Position numbers and translations under genes: made by a program. Below the pieces are notes generated by a model. That model had not been told where the DNA came from. It saw only the letters and a program-made list of their open reading frames with translations, and searched no databases. Source: Litorimonas sp964565335 (GTDB lineage: Bacteria; Pseudomonadota; Alphaproteobacteria; Caulobacterales; Maricaulaceae). From it: a stretch of 64,000 nucleotides of DNA. Of the stretch, positions 8,942-18,575 are shown piece by piece (positions within the stretch are counted from its first letter, which is position 1; every line of letters begins with the position of its first letter). Where the stretch lies: contig CAZMEN010000005.1 in NCBI GenBank assembly GCA_964565335.1, positions 21,448 to 85,447 on the forward strand, given 5' to 3'.

Positions 8942-11638
8942 TTAAACCTTGGTTTTTAACTCATAGAGCAGGTCAAGCGCCTGTCTGGGCGTGATGTCAT
9001 CTATGTCCAATTCCGACAAGGCTTTTTCAACAGCGGACGGTTCAGGCTGCGGTGCAGGGGCCGAGGTTGACGAAAATAGAGGCAGTCCGCCCAATAATCC
9101 ATTCTCGCCCTGCGCCGAGTCTGCGTCTGCCTCTAACCGTCTCAGCACAGCTTGGGCTCGCTCTGTCGCCGCTTTGGGTAGGCCGGCGAGGCGAGCGACC
9201 TGAACGCCATATGATTTATCCGCCGCTCCAGCGCGAACATCATGTAGGAAAACAAGATCGCCATCCCATTCTTTTGCTCGCAAAGATGCATTGCCTGCAT
9301 GATCTAAATTTTCGACTAAATCGGTTAGCTCATGATAATGCGTTGCAAACAGAGCGCGAGATTTATTGACGCCGTGGAGATGCTCAACCGTTGCCCAAGC
9401 AATAGACAGGCCGTCAAAGGTTGATGTGCCGCGTCCAATTTCATCCAAAATGACAAAACTTCGCTCAGTCGCTTGATTGAGGATGGCCGCAGTTTCGATC
9501 ATCTCTGTCATAAAGGTCGAGCGGCCTTTAGAGAGGTCATCAGAAGCGCCTACCCGAGAAAAGAGCGCGTCTGCTATACCGATTTGCGCATTTTCAGCGG
9601 GTATAAAACCTCCCGCTTGCGCCATAACAAACATCAGCGCGTTTTGGCGGAGATAGGTTGATTTACCCGCCATGTTAGGGCCGGTTATCAATGTCAGACG
9701 GTTATCTTTTTTTGCAGCGGAGTCCAATGCGCAGTCATTCGGCGTGAAATCGGCATTCCCTGCCTTTTTTAGAGCTTCGCGTACAACGGGGTGCCGCCCG
9801 CTTTTTATGTGAAAAGAAAGACTATCATCAATAGTGGGTTGAGTGGCTCCAGTCTCGACAGCCCACTCCGCCCACGCCGATTGAACGTCCAGAATAGCGA
9901 GAGCTTGCGCGCTTTGGCGAAGCGTTTCGGCGAGCGCCCTGACACGGTTTGCAAAGACTTCGAACTCCTCGATTTCTAATGCGCAGACTTTATCCGCTGC
10001 GCCAGAGATTTTGGCGTCCAAATCCGCAAGTTCTGTCGTTGTAAACCGAACGCCGGAGACCAAAGTCTGGCGGTGGATATAAGGGCTGTCTGGGCCCCTA
10101 TTAAGCATTGTATCTGCATATTTCGGGGAGACTTCGATGAAATATCCGAGGACATTATTATGTTTGATTTTTAAGGTGGGTACATCAGCCTCTTTGGCAT
10201 AATCCCCTTGCAATCCAGCGACTATTCGGCGGCTGTTATCTCGTAAAGTTTTAAGCTCATCAATGACGGGTTTCCATCCTTGGGCCACAAAGCCGCCATC
10301 ACGCGCTTGCAGCGGCACGTCCGGCGTAAGGGCTTTGGATAAATCTCGTCTTAGCTGTGCAAGTTCGTTTTTATCCGAGAGGCTAAGCGCCGATAATACT
10401 CCGGAAAGATTTTGGGGCGTTTCCAAATTGGGTTGTCCGGCAAATTCCGCGCAGAGGCTTTCCCCAACGCCGAGTGTGTCGCGAATAACGACGAGATCCC
10501 GCGGTCCGCCGCGCCCTAGGCTGAGACGAGACGTCGCTCGGGCGAGGTCTCCGCTTTTGGCTAATGTTTGCCGGACAGTGCTGCGCAGATTTGCGTGTTC
10601 CGTAAAAAAAGTAACCGCCGCTTGCCGCGCCCTAATTTCGTTTACATTTACCAAAGGGCGCGCGAGGCGGTCGGCAAACTCTCTCGCGCCTGCTCCTGTC
10701 TTTGTGCGGTCGATCACCGATAATAATGAGCCTTTGCGTGTTCCTTTTTGGGTGCGATCAATTTCAAGGCTTGCCCGCGTTGCGGGGTCTATCGCCATGA
10801 AGCCGGATGTTTCGCGGCGGCGCGGCGCGGAGAGTTGTGCCGGATTGCCCGCTTGTGTTAATTCCAGATAATCTAGCAATGCGCCGGCGGCAGATATTTC
10901 GGCTTTTGTGAACGCGCCAAACCCGTCCAGACTGTCGACATTATATTGGGATTTTATCCGCCTTTCACCCGCGCGACTCTCAAACTTCGAGCCCGATTGC
11001 GGCGTAAGAGACACACCTTCCAGGGGCAGTGTCGCCATGAAATCCGCATTTTGATAAAGGCTCTCAGGCAGCAATAATTCTCGCGGGCGCAAGGCGGCGA
11101 TTTCTGTTTGGGCGCGTGCTTTACTCATTGCGGCTGTAAAAAATAAACCGTCGGAAATATCGGCCCATGCGATGGCAAAATCACCACTTAACGTTTTGGT
11201 CAAAGCCGCGATAAGATTGCGGCCTCGGGCCTCTAATAAATTATCTTCGGAGAGTGTCCCCGGCGTGACTAAGCGAACGACTTCGCGCCGAACTACTGAT
11301 TTTGAACCCCGTTTTTTCGCTTCCTTTGGGTCTTCGGTTTGTTCGCAAACTGCAACGCGAAACCCTTTTTTTATGAGGCGCTGCAAATAGACTTCGGAGG
11401 CATGGACCGGCACGCCGCACATTGGGATATCTTGACCGGCATGTTTACCGCGTTTCGTGAGCGCAATATCAAGCGCAGCGGCGGCGCGTACTGCATCATC
11501 AAAGAAGAGTTCATAGAAATCCCCCATGCGGTAAAACAGTAAGGCCTCTGGGCCAACATCCGCTTTGATCGCCAAGAACTGCGCCATCATCGGGGTCACT
11601 TTCCCCGCGGGTGCTTTGGTGTCATGTGGTGCATTCAT
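8942..11638 (-). CDS. mutS: DNA mismatch repair protein MutS
   Basis: This 898-residue ATPase recognises base-base mismatches and small loops. The mismatch-wedge motif Phe-Tyr-Glu is at residues 41-43 (GDFYELFFDDA). Connector, core and clamp domains follow. The C-terminal ABC-type ATPase has Walker A GPNMAGKST near 651-659 and the DEIGRGTSTFDG Walker B/D-loop block. A short acidic tail follows (SALSELDIDDITPRQALDLLYEL), matching the MutS tetramerisation helix. It is the first gene of the mutS-glnD-murJ-trpS run, so the promoter is expected in 11639-11703. mutL is not in the window. Confidence 0.98.
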   Translation of the reverse strand: MNAPHDTKAPAGKVTPMMAQFLAIKADVGPEALLFYRMGDFYELFFDDAVRAAAALDIALTKRGKHAGQDIPMCGVPVHASEVYLQRLIKKGFRVAVCEQTEDPKEAKKRGSKSVVRREVVRLVTPGTLSEDNLLEARGRNLIAALTKTLSGDFAIAWADISDGLFFTAAMSKARAQTEIAALRPRELLLPESLYQNADFMATLPLEGVSLTPQSGSKFESRAGERRIKSQYNVDSLDGFGAFTKAEISAAGALLDYLELTQAGNPAQLSAPRRRETSGFMAIDPATRASLEIDRTQKGTRKGSLLSVIDRTKTGAGAREFADRLARPLVNVNEIRARQAAVTFFTEHANLRSTVRQTLAKSGDLARATSRLSLGRGGPRDLVVIRDTLGVGESLCAEFAGQPNLETPQNLSGVLSALSLSDKNELAQLRRDLSKALTPDVPLQARDGGFVAQGWKPVIDELKTLRDNSRRIVAGLQGDYAKEADVPTLKIKHNNVLGYFIEVSPKYADTMLNRGPDSPYIHRQTLVSGVRFTTTELADLDAKISGAADKVCALEIEEFEVFANRVRALAETLRQSAQALAILDVQSAWAEWAVETGATQPTIDDSLSFHIKSGRHPVVREALKKAGNADFTPNDCALDSAAKKDNRLTLITGPNMAGKSTYLRQNALMFVMAQAGGFIPAENAQIGIADALFSRVGASDDLSKGRSTFMTEMIETAAILNQATERSFVILDEIGRGTSTFDGLSIAWATVEHLHGVNKSRALFATHYHELTDLVENLDHAGNASLRAKEWDGDLVFLHDVRAGAADKSYGVQVARLAGLPKAATERAQAVLRRLEADADSAQGENGLLGGLPLFSSTSAPAPQPEPSAVEKALSELDIDDITPRQALDLLYELKTKV

Positions 11639-11703
11639 GAAAATCTATTTGGCAGAAATACGCCGCCTTTGAAACCCTGGGTGTGGTTTAGATTGTGAGT
11701 GGC

Positions 11704-13053
11704 TCAATCAACTCGGCTCTTTATTAATTGGGGTTGAGAGGATCCTCTTGCCAGAGGTGTTCCATATCGCCAGATATAGAGGAGTAAGGCAATCGCAGGG
11801 AGACCTAAACCAGCCGTTATGAGGAAGAAATTAACGCTGCCTACGAAGTCATATAATACGCCTGAAAACCCAGCGGCAGTCTTATTGAATAAGGCCCAAG
11901 CCGAGGTCATCAACGCATATTGCGTGGCTGCATATTCTCGTGAGGCGATACTGGACATATAGGCAATGAAAGCCGTTCCGCACATGCCCGCCGATACGTT
12001 ATCGAAGAAAACCGTGACCAAAAGTTTCCAAGTTATTGCGTCCTCTTGTGTAGCCAGCCATGCAAAGGCACCATTCGTTAAAATCATAATGAGGGCCCCG
12101 TAAAGAAGGGCGCGCATCATCCCATATCGAACGACGATTATGCCTCCTAAAAAGGATCCGACTATCATCGGCCAAGGTCCAAATGTACCTTGAACTAAGC
12201 CGACTTGTGTCTTGGTGTAACCAAGGTCGGAATATAAAGGTTGGGCCATTACGCCCATAGTGAAGTCCGAAAGACGATAAAGAATAATGAGCCCAAAAAC
12301 GGGGAGGAGCCATTTCCCCAACCGAGAGAATAAATCCCAAAAGGGTTCGATGACATTCGCGCGGAATGCATCTTTCCATCCTTTCGACTCTCGCCTTTGG
12401 ATATTATCTGGCTCGCGAATAAACAATATAATGGCGGCAATGACCCCCATAAGGGCGGCAGAAGCTAAATATGTTGCTCGCCAGCCTGCAAAGTCCGCGA
12501 CGATAAAGGCGTAGCCCGCGGCCATAATAGCAAAACGATATCCGAGTTGATAAATGGCCGCGAAATTCGCCTGCTCTTCATTTGTCCCGCTCTCAATGCG
12601 CCATGCATCCACGGCGACGTCCAAGGTCGCGCCAGAATAAGTGAGAATGAAACAGCCAATAATAATAGGGGTTAAGGACCCTGCTACAGAGGGCGATGGG
12701 TTCGCTCCAGATATAAAAATCATGCCAATAATTGTGCCGATGACGGCCAACATCATCCAAGACCGTCTTTGGCCAAGCAAGCGAGTCAAAACCGGAATTC
12801 TAGCTTTGTCTACGACGGGAGCCCAGACAAATTTAAACGCATAGGCTAGCCCAATCCAATAGAAAAAGCCGATTGTTGATTTTTCAATGCCAACATCAGA
12901 TAGCCAACGAGAAAGTTTTGAGAAAAACATCATAAAGGGCAAGCCCGAGCCAAACCCCAAAAAGAGCATGGCGAGCATTTTTGGCTGCATATAAGATCGG
13001 AAAACCTCGGACCAAGGCGTTTTTGCGGTAGGGTTTAATATATCTTCAGACAT
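11704..13053 (-). CDS. AmpG-family MFS permease (muropeptide importer-like)
   Basis: The 449-residue protein is a 12-14-helix major facilitator. Its N-terminus closely resembles AmpG (FLGFGSGLPFMMFFSKLSRW, IGLAYAFKFVWAPVVD, GQRRSWM). AmpG imports anhydro-muropeptides from the periplasm for cell-wall recycling and, in some bacteria, for beta-lactamase induction. No ampD, nagZ or beta-lactamase gene is nearby, and alphaproteobacteria often carry several AmpG-like paralogues, so the exact substrate is inferred. It is separated from mutS by about 65 bases and from the upstream receiver gene by about 70, and could be its own unit. Confidence 0.85.
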   Translation of the reverse strand: MSEDILNPTAKTPWSEVFRSYMQPKMLAMLFLGFGSGLPFMMFFSKLSRWLSDVGIEKSTIGFFYWIGLAYAFKFVWAPVVDKARIPVLTRLLGQRRSWMMLAVIGTIIGMIFISGANPSPSVAGSLTPIIIGCFILTYSGATLDVAVDAWRIESGTNEEQANFAAIYQLGYRFAIMAAGYAFIVADFAGWRATYLASAALMGVIAAIILFIREPDNIQRRESKGWKDAFRANVIEPFWDLFSRLGKWLLPVFGLIILYRLSDFTMGVMAQPLYSDLGYTKTQVGLVQGTFGPWPMIVGSFLGGIIVVRYGMMRALLYGALIMILTNGAFAWLATQEDAITWKLLVTVFFDNVSAGMCGTAFIAYMSSIASREYAATQYALMTSAWALFNKTAAGFSGVLYDFVGSVNFFLITAGLGLPAIALLLYIWRYGTPLARGSSQPQLIKSRVD

Positions 13054-13126
13054 AGAAAGACCGTGCCTTTTTCAAGGCGCGGCGTCCAGTGTCACTTTGG
13101 TAAAACGAAGGCTTAGGGTTTTAAAA

Positions 13127-14467
13127 TTAGCTTGCCATTTGCGCTTGTTTTTCGCCTGTCCAATTTTTCACCATTTCGGTAAGTTCATCGGCGCTCACTG
13201 GCTTGGTCATGAAGTCATTCATGCCAGAGTCGAAACAAGCATTTCGGTCATCATCAAACGCATTCGCCGTTAAGGCAATAATGGGTAGGTTCTTAGGGAC
13301 ATTGGGCAATTGTCGAATTTTACGCGTTGATTCGAGCCCATCCATATTCGGCATACGCATATCCATAAAGATAAGGTCAAAGCTTTGCGTCTTCATGGCT
13401 TCAACGGCCAAAGCCCCGTCTTCTACGGTTTCAACGATATGCCCTTCTGCTTCGAGGAGTGTGCGGGTCAATAGGGCGTTAATGGCATTGTCTTCAGCCA
13501 AAAGGATACGTTTTTGAGTCCCTGAATTTGTTTCATCGGATGACGGCGTCTCGTCGACTGCCGCGACAGGCATTGGCTCCGAAGAATTTTCAACCTCTGT
13601 TTCTGTGCTTCCGCCAACGGCTTTCGCGATGACGGCATCTCGCCAATTATTACCAAGGACGCTGCTATTGGCTTCGAGAGGAAGCGCTCTGCGTTCAAAA
13701 CTACGTTCTTCACGTTCTGGCGCAGCTTGATGAGTCGGCGCATTTTGAGAAGCGGGCGGCTCTTCTTGTCTGTCTGGCACCGGCGCTTGAGCCGCAATGG
13801 CAGGGGCGGCAGCGTCGTGTTGGAAGGCGGGTTGTTGCTGAGTGTTCGGTTGTGCCGGAGTTTGAGGCTCTATGGCGGGGGCTTGCGCCGGTTGAGAGGC
13901 TGATTCTTCTGCAGGTGCGTGGGGCGCCATTGCAGCTTGCGTAGGCTCAGATGCAAAGCCTTGGCTTGGGCTGCTCTGCGGAGCAGGCGATTGAGTCGAG
14001 GCCTGACCCGGATTTTGTGCCGGGATTTGGGCGTGACTATTCGTTGTTTCAACAGGTGGTTCTGAATATTGCGGAGCTTGCGTCTGTTGTATTATTTCGG
14101 GCTGTGTGGCGGCTTGCGGGATGAGCTGTTGTTGAGTCTGTGTGAACGGCGTGACATTTCTGGCTAAGGCAAAGGCTGTTCCATCTGGTTCACTTTGTTC
14201 AATCCAATCGTAAACCTGTTCTTCTTGAGAGGACTCAGCGCAGGGCATACGTGTTTCGAATCGATAAGGTACGGGGTAGCTGTTAGGTTGAGGAGGCTGA
14301 GGCGCTGGCCAGCCCTGAATCACATTTCCTGTCCAAGCTTCAACGGAGCCGCCATATAGGTTGAGGAATGCAGCATTAATAAACAGAATACGGCCCTGTG
14401 CATCCCGTTTCATGATGGGGTCGGGCCACAGCCATAACTGCGCGGCGATTGCATTGTTTACTGACAT
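13127..14467 (-). CDS. PAS-like domain plus long Gln/Pro/Ala linker plus response-regulator receiver
   Basis: The 446-residue protein has three parts. Residues 1-60 resemble a short PAS fold (DPIMKRDAQGRILFINAAFL, NLYGG). About residues 110-270 are a low-complexity linker rich in Gln, Pro and Ala. The last 125 residues are a complete receiver: acidic pair in LLAEDNAINALL, phosphoacceptor Asp in LIFMDMRMPNMDG, Thr in ALTANA and Lys in MTKPVSADEL. No histidine kinase DHp or ATPase domain is present and no output domain follows, so it looks like the two ends of a hybrid kinase without the kinase. The receiver matches those of hybrid sensor kinases. No partner kinase is in the window. Confidence 0.8.
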   Translation of the reverse strand: MSVNNAIAAQLWLWPDPIMKRDAQGRILFINAAFLNLYGGSVEAWTGNVIQGWPAPQPPQPNSYPVPYRFETRMPCAESSQEEQVYDWIEQSEPDGTAFALARNVTPFTQTQQQLIPQAATQPEIIQQTQAPQYSEPPVETTNSHAQIPAQNPGQASTQSPAPQSSPSQGFASEPTQAAMAPHAPAEESASQPAQAPAIEPQTPAQPNTQQQPAFQHDAAAPAIAAQAPVPDRQEEPPASQNAPTHQAAPEREERSFERRALPLEANSSVLGNNWRDAVIAKAVGGSTETEVENSSEPMPVAAVDETPSSDETNSGTQKRILLAEDNAINALLTRTLLEAEGHIVETVEDGALAVEAMKTQSFDLIFMDMRMPNMDGLESTRKIRQLPNVPKNLPIIALTANAFDDDRNACFDSGMNDFMTKPVSADELTEMVKNWTGEKQAQMAS

Positions 14468-14638
14468 AAACGTTCCTTAAACCCCGAATCAGGCGAATAA
14501 TCTCTACAAAGAGTGAAGGCTTAGTCTAAAAAATGTCTTACCAAAGGCGTTAAAAATCACAGTTTCGGATGGAATTCATCCTAAGGGTGCGCGGTGACCG
14601 CATCTTTTCGATCTTACGCGTCTGTCAGGGTTCTAAAA

Positions 14639-16228
14639 TCATTTCGTGTAGAACGGATTTTTGCGTTTATTTCCGTTGGAATGCGATGAAGCATAATGGG
14701 CAGGCGCGTTTTGTCTCGCCCTATCCACCAGTCCTTTTCGGGCTCGTCTGTGTGCCAAGCTTTCCGCAATATGAAGGCGGTGAATAGCTTCCGAGCCTGC
14801 TAGGTCGGCGAGTGTCCGCGCGACGCGAAGAACGCGGTGATAACCGCGCGCTGTTAAGCCCAATGTCTCTGCCGCTTGAACCAAGAGCTTCCGCCCCTCC
14901 GCGTCGGGTTCGGCCACATGGTCCAAACGGTCTTGGGGGAGTTCGGCATTGGTTAAACCCCCGTTTCGAGCCATTTGTGCATCGCGCGCGCGCGCGACAC
15001 GCGCAGCAATATCTGCTGTTCCTTCTGTCGCAGGGGGCAAGGCCAAGTCAGCAGGTGTCACAGCAGGTACATCTATTTGTATGTCTATGCGGTCCATGAA
15101 GGGGCCCGATATACGGGCTTGATAATCACTGGCGCACCGTAAGCCTCTACGGCAGGCAATGCCATTGGCGCCGCCGGTTCCGCATCGACAAGGATTCATG
15201 GCGGCGATTAACTGAAACCGCGCCGGATAACTGACATGTGCATTTACGCGGGCGACAGAGATTTCACCGGTTTCCAAAGGCTGACGGAGACTGTCCAAAA
15301 CGGTTGGCGTAAACTCGGGCAGTTCATCCAAAAATAAAACGCCGCGATGGGCTAACGAAGCTTCTCCCGGTTTGGCCTTATTTCCTCCGCCGACCATAGC
15401 CGCCATAGACGCGCTGTGATGCGGCGCGCGAAAGGGCCGCTCCCTTGATAATTGCCCGCGTGTTAACAGCCCTGCAACAGAGTGTACCATGGAGACATCC
15501 AAAAGCTCAGGCGCGGTTAAAGGCGGGAGCAGGCCTGGCAATCGGGCCGCTAACATGGATTTACCGGAGCCTGGAGGGCCAACCATTAAAAGATTATGCC
15601 CGCCTGCGGCTGCGACCTCCAAGGCTCGCTTCGCGGTTTCTTGTCCTCTGACATCCCGCATATCCAGCGTTGAGGTCTGTTCAATCATGGCGCCGGCTTC
15701 AGGGCGAGACAGGGTTTGTGTGCCTTTAAAGTGATTCATTAATTGCACTAAACTGGCCGGGGCTAATAAAGGCAGGTCTCCAGCCCAAGCCGCTTCTGCC
15801 CCATTTTCCTGCGGGCAAATCAGTCCTAAATTATGACCATTCGCAAGAACTGCCGCGGGCAGGGCGCCGGGAACAGGCGCAATTGTGCCGTCCAGAGCCA
15901 GTTCTCCCATAGCAAAAAAGCTCTCAATCGCATCGGCGGGTATAGCGCCCAAGGCGGCCATTAACCCCAAGGCAATAGGCAGGTCATAATGAGCGCCCTC
16001 TTTGGGTAAATCCGCCGGCGCTAAATTTATAATGACGCGTTTACCAGGTAAATGGAGGCCTAGCGAGGCAAAAGCGGCGCGGACACGCTCACGGGATTCG
16101 GCTACGGCCTTATCCGCCAGTCCGACAATGCTGAAATGAGGTCTCGCGGCTGATGTGACTTGAACTTGCACGTCAACGCGCCGGGCCTCAGCCCCTTCAA
16201 AAGCAACGGTTTGTGTGCGTGCGACCAT
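14639..16228 (-). CDS. comM: ComM/YifB family Mg-chelatase-like AAA+ ATPase
   Basis: This 529-residue protein has the ComM domain order. An N-terminal ChlI/Lon-like domain (VSIVGL-type segment HFSIVGLADKAVAESRERV, LPKEGAHYDLPIALG) is followed by an AAA+ core with Walker A GPPGSGKSM and a LFLDELPEF Walker B, and by the C-terminal Mg_chelatase_C part (ARGYHRVLRVARTLADL). In naturally competent bacteria ComM is a hexameric helicase that speeds branch migration during recombination of incoming DNA. The family is wide in non-competent species, so competence is not implied. No other competence gene is seen here. Confidence 0.93.
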   Translation of the reverse strand: MVARTQTVAFEGAEARRVDVQVQVTSAARPHFSIVGLADKAVAESRERVRAAFASLGLHLPGKRVIINLAPADLPKEGAHYDLPIALGLMAALGAIPADAIESFFAMGELALDGTIAPVPGALPAAVLANGHNLGLICPQENGAEAAWAGDLPLLAPASLVQLMNHFKGTQTLSRPEAGAMIEQTSTLDMRDVRGQETAKRALEVAAAGGHNLLMVGPPGSGKSMLAARLPGLLPPLTAPELLDVSMVHSVAGLLTRGQLSRERPFRAPHHSASMAAMVGGGNKAKPGEASLAHRGVLFLDELPEFTPTVLDSLRQPLETGEISVARVNAHVSYPARFQLIAAMNPCRCGTGGANGIACRRGLRCASDYQARISGPFMDRIDIQIDVPAVTPADLALPPATEGTADIAARVARARDAQMARNGGLTNAELPQDRLDHVAEPDAEGRKLLVQAAETLGLTARGYHRVLRVARTLADLAGSEAIHRLHIAESLAHRRARKGLVDRARQNAPAHYASSHSNGNKRKNPFYTK

Positions 16229-16404
16229 TATGTCTGCTCCCTTACAACAAAAAAGCAGATGAATAAGAACAAATCAAGAACTTTATTGCCCTGTTTTTCT
16301 CAAAAAGGACGTGGTTCTTATTCAGCCTCAAGCCTAAGCTCTATATTTTTCGAAAGAGAAAAAATAATCTAGGTTGATTCATTACAAGAAAAATCGTTGC
16401 GATA

Positions 16405-17058
16405 TTACGCGAGGCCTACGCAACGCAAGGCTCTAAATTTGCTGGCTTTGTGCGGGAAGATGAGAGGTTTCTCTGATTTGCGCAAAGGGTCCCGCATACG
16501 ATACCCGTAAGGCCCGCTTTCCAAAATTATCGCCCAATGGGTTCGGCCATTCGGTAAAATAAACTGTACAAGCGGGTAATACTTATCGGCCATGCACTCT
16601 TCTATGAGGGCCGTACTGACAGACTCGTGAAACCGCGCTTTAGCTTTGCCGCCTGTGACCTTGCGAATGCCGTCCCATATAAGCCAACCACGCGGTGTAA
16701 AACTGTCGTGATGTGTTAAGCGCTTATTGAGGTCAGACGGGTCAGTTTCAAACCCTAGATTTGCCAAAGCCATACTTGCGGCCGTGACTAAGCATCCATC
16801 TCTTGCCAGTGTGTCGCCTGAGTTCCCAAGTTCTTCAGAGCCCCATCGCGGGTCTTTCTGATAAAAAGCTGAGCGATCTGGCAAGCGTGTTTTACTTTTC
16901 AACTCACCCGGAGTTTGCAAAGGCGAAATTACATTGGAGTTTTGAGACTCTGGTGAAACAGGCGGGGGCGTTGTCGTGCAAGCCGACACAATCAAAGCAA
17001 GGCCAAAGGTTAGGCCTGCCTTTTTTATATGTTTAGTGACTGTTTTCACTGCCTTCAT
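16405..17058 (-). CDS. C39-like cysteine peptidase family lipoprotein
   Basis: The likely start at 17058 gives MKAVKTVTKHIKKAGLTFGL and the lipobox VSAC; an ATG 30 bases upstream (17088) is possible. After a Pro/Ser linker the protein resembles peptidase C39-like proteins: YQKDPRWGSEELG, the presumed nucleophile in RDGCLVTAASMAL, the His in GRTHWAIIL and an Asp in YRMRDPL. The C39-like (DUF3335/peptidase_C39_2) family includes murein-associated and toxin-like proteins with mostly unknown substrates. It lies alone between comM and a secreted Pro-rich protein on the same strand. The function is open. Confidence 0.75.
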   Translation of the reverse strand: MKAVKTVTKHIKKAGLTFGLALIVSACTTTPPPVSPESQNSNVISPLQTPGELKSKTRLPDRSAFYQKDPRWGSEELGNSGDTLARDGCLVTAASMALANLGFETDPSDLNKRLTHHDSFTPRGWLIWDGIRKVTGGKAKARFHESVSTALIEECMADKYYPLVQFILPNGRTHWAIILESGPYGYRMRDPLRKSEKPLIFPHKASKFRALRCVGLA

Positions 17059-17159
17059 AGGGCTCGAATAGACCGGATATTTTAACATCTCGTTAGTCCG
17101 AGGGCGGAAGTCTCATAGATATACTAGAGATATACCAGACGAGACTTATTATTTGTGAT

Positions 17160-18308
17160 TTAGTCTACACATAATGTCGGCCCGACAGTACCAGCGACAA
17201 CTTCTGAATAGCATCCGAATGGGTTGTCTGTAATTTGGCAAAGACCGCTGACCGCATTCTCCCGCGCGGCTTTCGGTGTGGCGAGGCATTTTCCGTCACA
17301 ATTAGAGCTATCAATACAGATGTTACCGCCATCGCTATAACGCAGAGTACAGCGCTCATATCCCAAAAGTCCAGATCGCTCGACAAACCCGCCCTTGGTT
17401 AGACATTGTGTGCGCTCGACAGGACTTAACTTCCCGGGTCTATCAGCCGTTTCAAGAGCGGTCAGGTTTGTCTCTTCTACCGCTTCGTCTTTGAGAAGGT
17501 TTGTTAAAGGATAAAGTGTTTTTAGGGTTTTTCCTTCATAGCTCACACGGGAGACGCTGTCCGCGACATCCAGCTCAATCATAAGGCGTCGCCCAGCGTC
17601 ATATAAATAGACTGACGTCTTATTATATCCGATTTGATTCAAACTGTTGATTGTTCCGTTATTGCTTTTCTCAAACCAGTTTTGGGTGTTTTGTCGAAAA
17701 AACTTTCCGGTTTTATACTCCGCAACCTTTAAGGTAACTGGCGTGACAGGTGTGTCATCCACTGTAACGATTTCTTTTGTAACGATTTCTTTCTTGGGCG
17801 GGGTCACCTCTGCCATTGGGGTTTCCTCAGGCGGGATTTCATTGGGTTCAATTTTTTCCGGCTTTGGCGGAGTCGTTTTCGGAGGTGTTTGTTTTATAAT
17901 CGGACGAGGGGTTTCGATTTCAGGTTCCGGTGCGGGTTTGGATAAATAAATGACATTATCTATGTCGTAAATTTTAGCCATGGGATGTCCCGGCCATTCG
18001 CCTGAAATGATTTTATTATCAAAATCAAATAGTAATTGAACGTTACCCTGTTGTCCTTGCAGGCGCAGATATTGCTCCGAATAAGATATGGTGTCGAAGT
18101 CATAGCGGCGAGCGCCGCGAAAATCATATTCGACCCATGTGCCGCTATTGCGGTTTTCCTGAACGAATTGACCTTCAGGAAAGTCAATTTTCGCAATTGG
18201 GACGCCAGTGTCAGAAGGTATTTGGGCGTGTGCAGGAAAGCTAAAAGTCAGCACTATACAGCACACGGAAAATAGCTGCATTAAAAAGAGCCTCACAGCG
18301 TGAGGCAT
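17160..18308 (-). CDS. Secreted protein with Pro-rich linker and Cys-rich C-terminus, unknown function
   Basis: I place the start at the ATG at 18308, where MPHAVRLFLMQLFSVCCIVL leads to a typical signal peptide ending PAHA; the open frame extends upstream to 18419 without a better start. The mature N-domain (about 100 residues) is beta-rich with WVEYDFRGARRYDF. A Pro/Glu/Lys/Thr linker follows (TPPKTTPPKPEKIEPNE). A second domain repeats the first one's style (FRQNTQNWFEKSNNGTINSL). The C-terminus holds about nine cysteines (RCTLRYSDGGNICIDSSNC, GKCLATPK, GLCQITDNPFGC), suggesting disulfides. I recognise no family. It may be periplasmic or surface exposed. Confidence 0.65.
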   Translation of the reverse strand: MPHAVRLFLMQLFSVCCIVLTFSFPAHAQIPSDTGVPIAKIDFPEGQFVQENRNSGTWVEYDFRGARRYDFDTISYSEQYLRLQGQQGNVQLLFDFDNKIISGEWPGHPMAKIYDIDNVIYLSKPAPEPEIETPRPIIKQTPPKTTPPKPEKIEPNEIPPEETPMAEVTPPKKEIVTKEIVTVDDTPVTPVTLKVAEYKTGKFFRQNTQNWFEKSNNGTINSLNQIGYNKTSVYLYDAGRRLMIELDVADSVSRVSYEGKTLKTLYPLTNLLKDEAVEETNLTALETADRPGKLSPVERTQCLTKGGFVERSGLLGYERCTLRYSDGGNICIDSSNCDGKCLATPKAARENAVSGLCQITDNPFGCYSEVVAGTVGPTLCVD

Positions 18309-18575
18309 TTTAATGATTTCGCCTTTGCATGTTCCGTTCAAATCTACTCTCATCATATCCGTATGCCCCGAATGATATGAAATTTGTCCCGATATGTAAC
18401 ACGCCCTAGATTCCCACAAGGAATAAGGGACGTGAAGCCTGTCTGGGAACAGATTTCACATTATAGGATAACGGCTATGCCAAGTTCATGCCAAACTCTG
18501 TCGGAACACGCCTCAATTACAGTAAATTGCAGTTAGGCTGGACACCTTGTCGAAGGCTTTGATTCTAAAGCGAAC

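Noticed and set aside
10263..10871. 202-residue plus-strand frame opposite mutS
   Set aside because: Ser/Arg-rich antisense shadow of mutS with no start signal.
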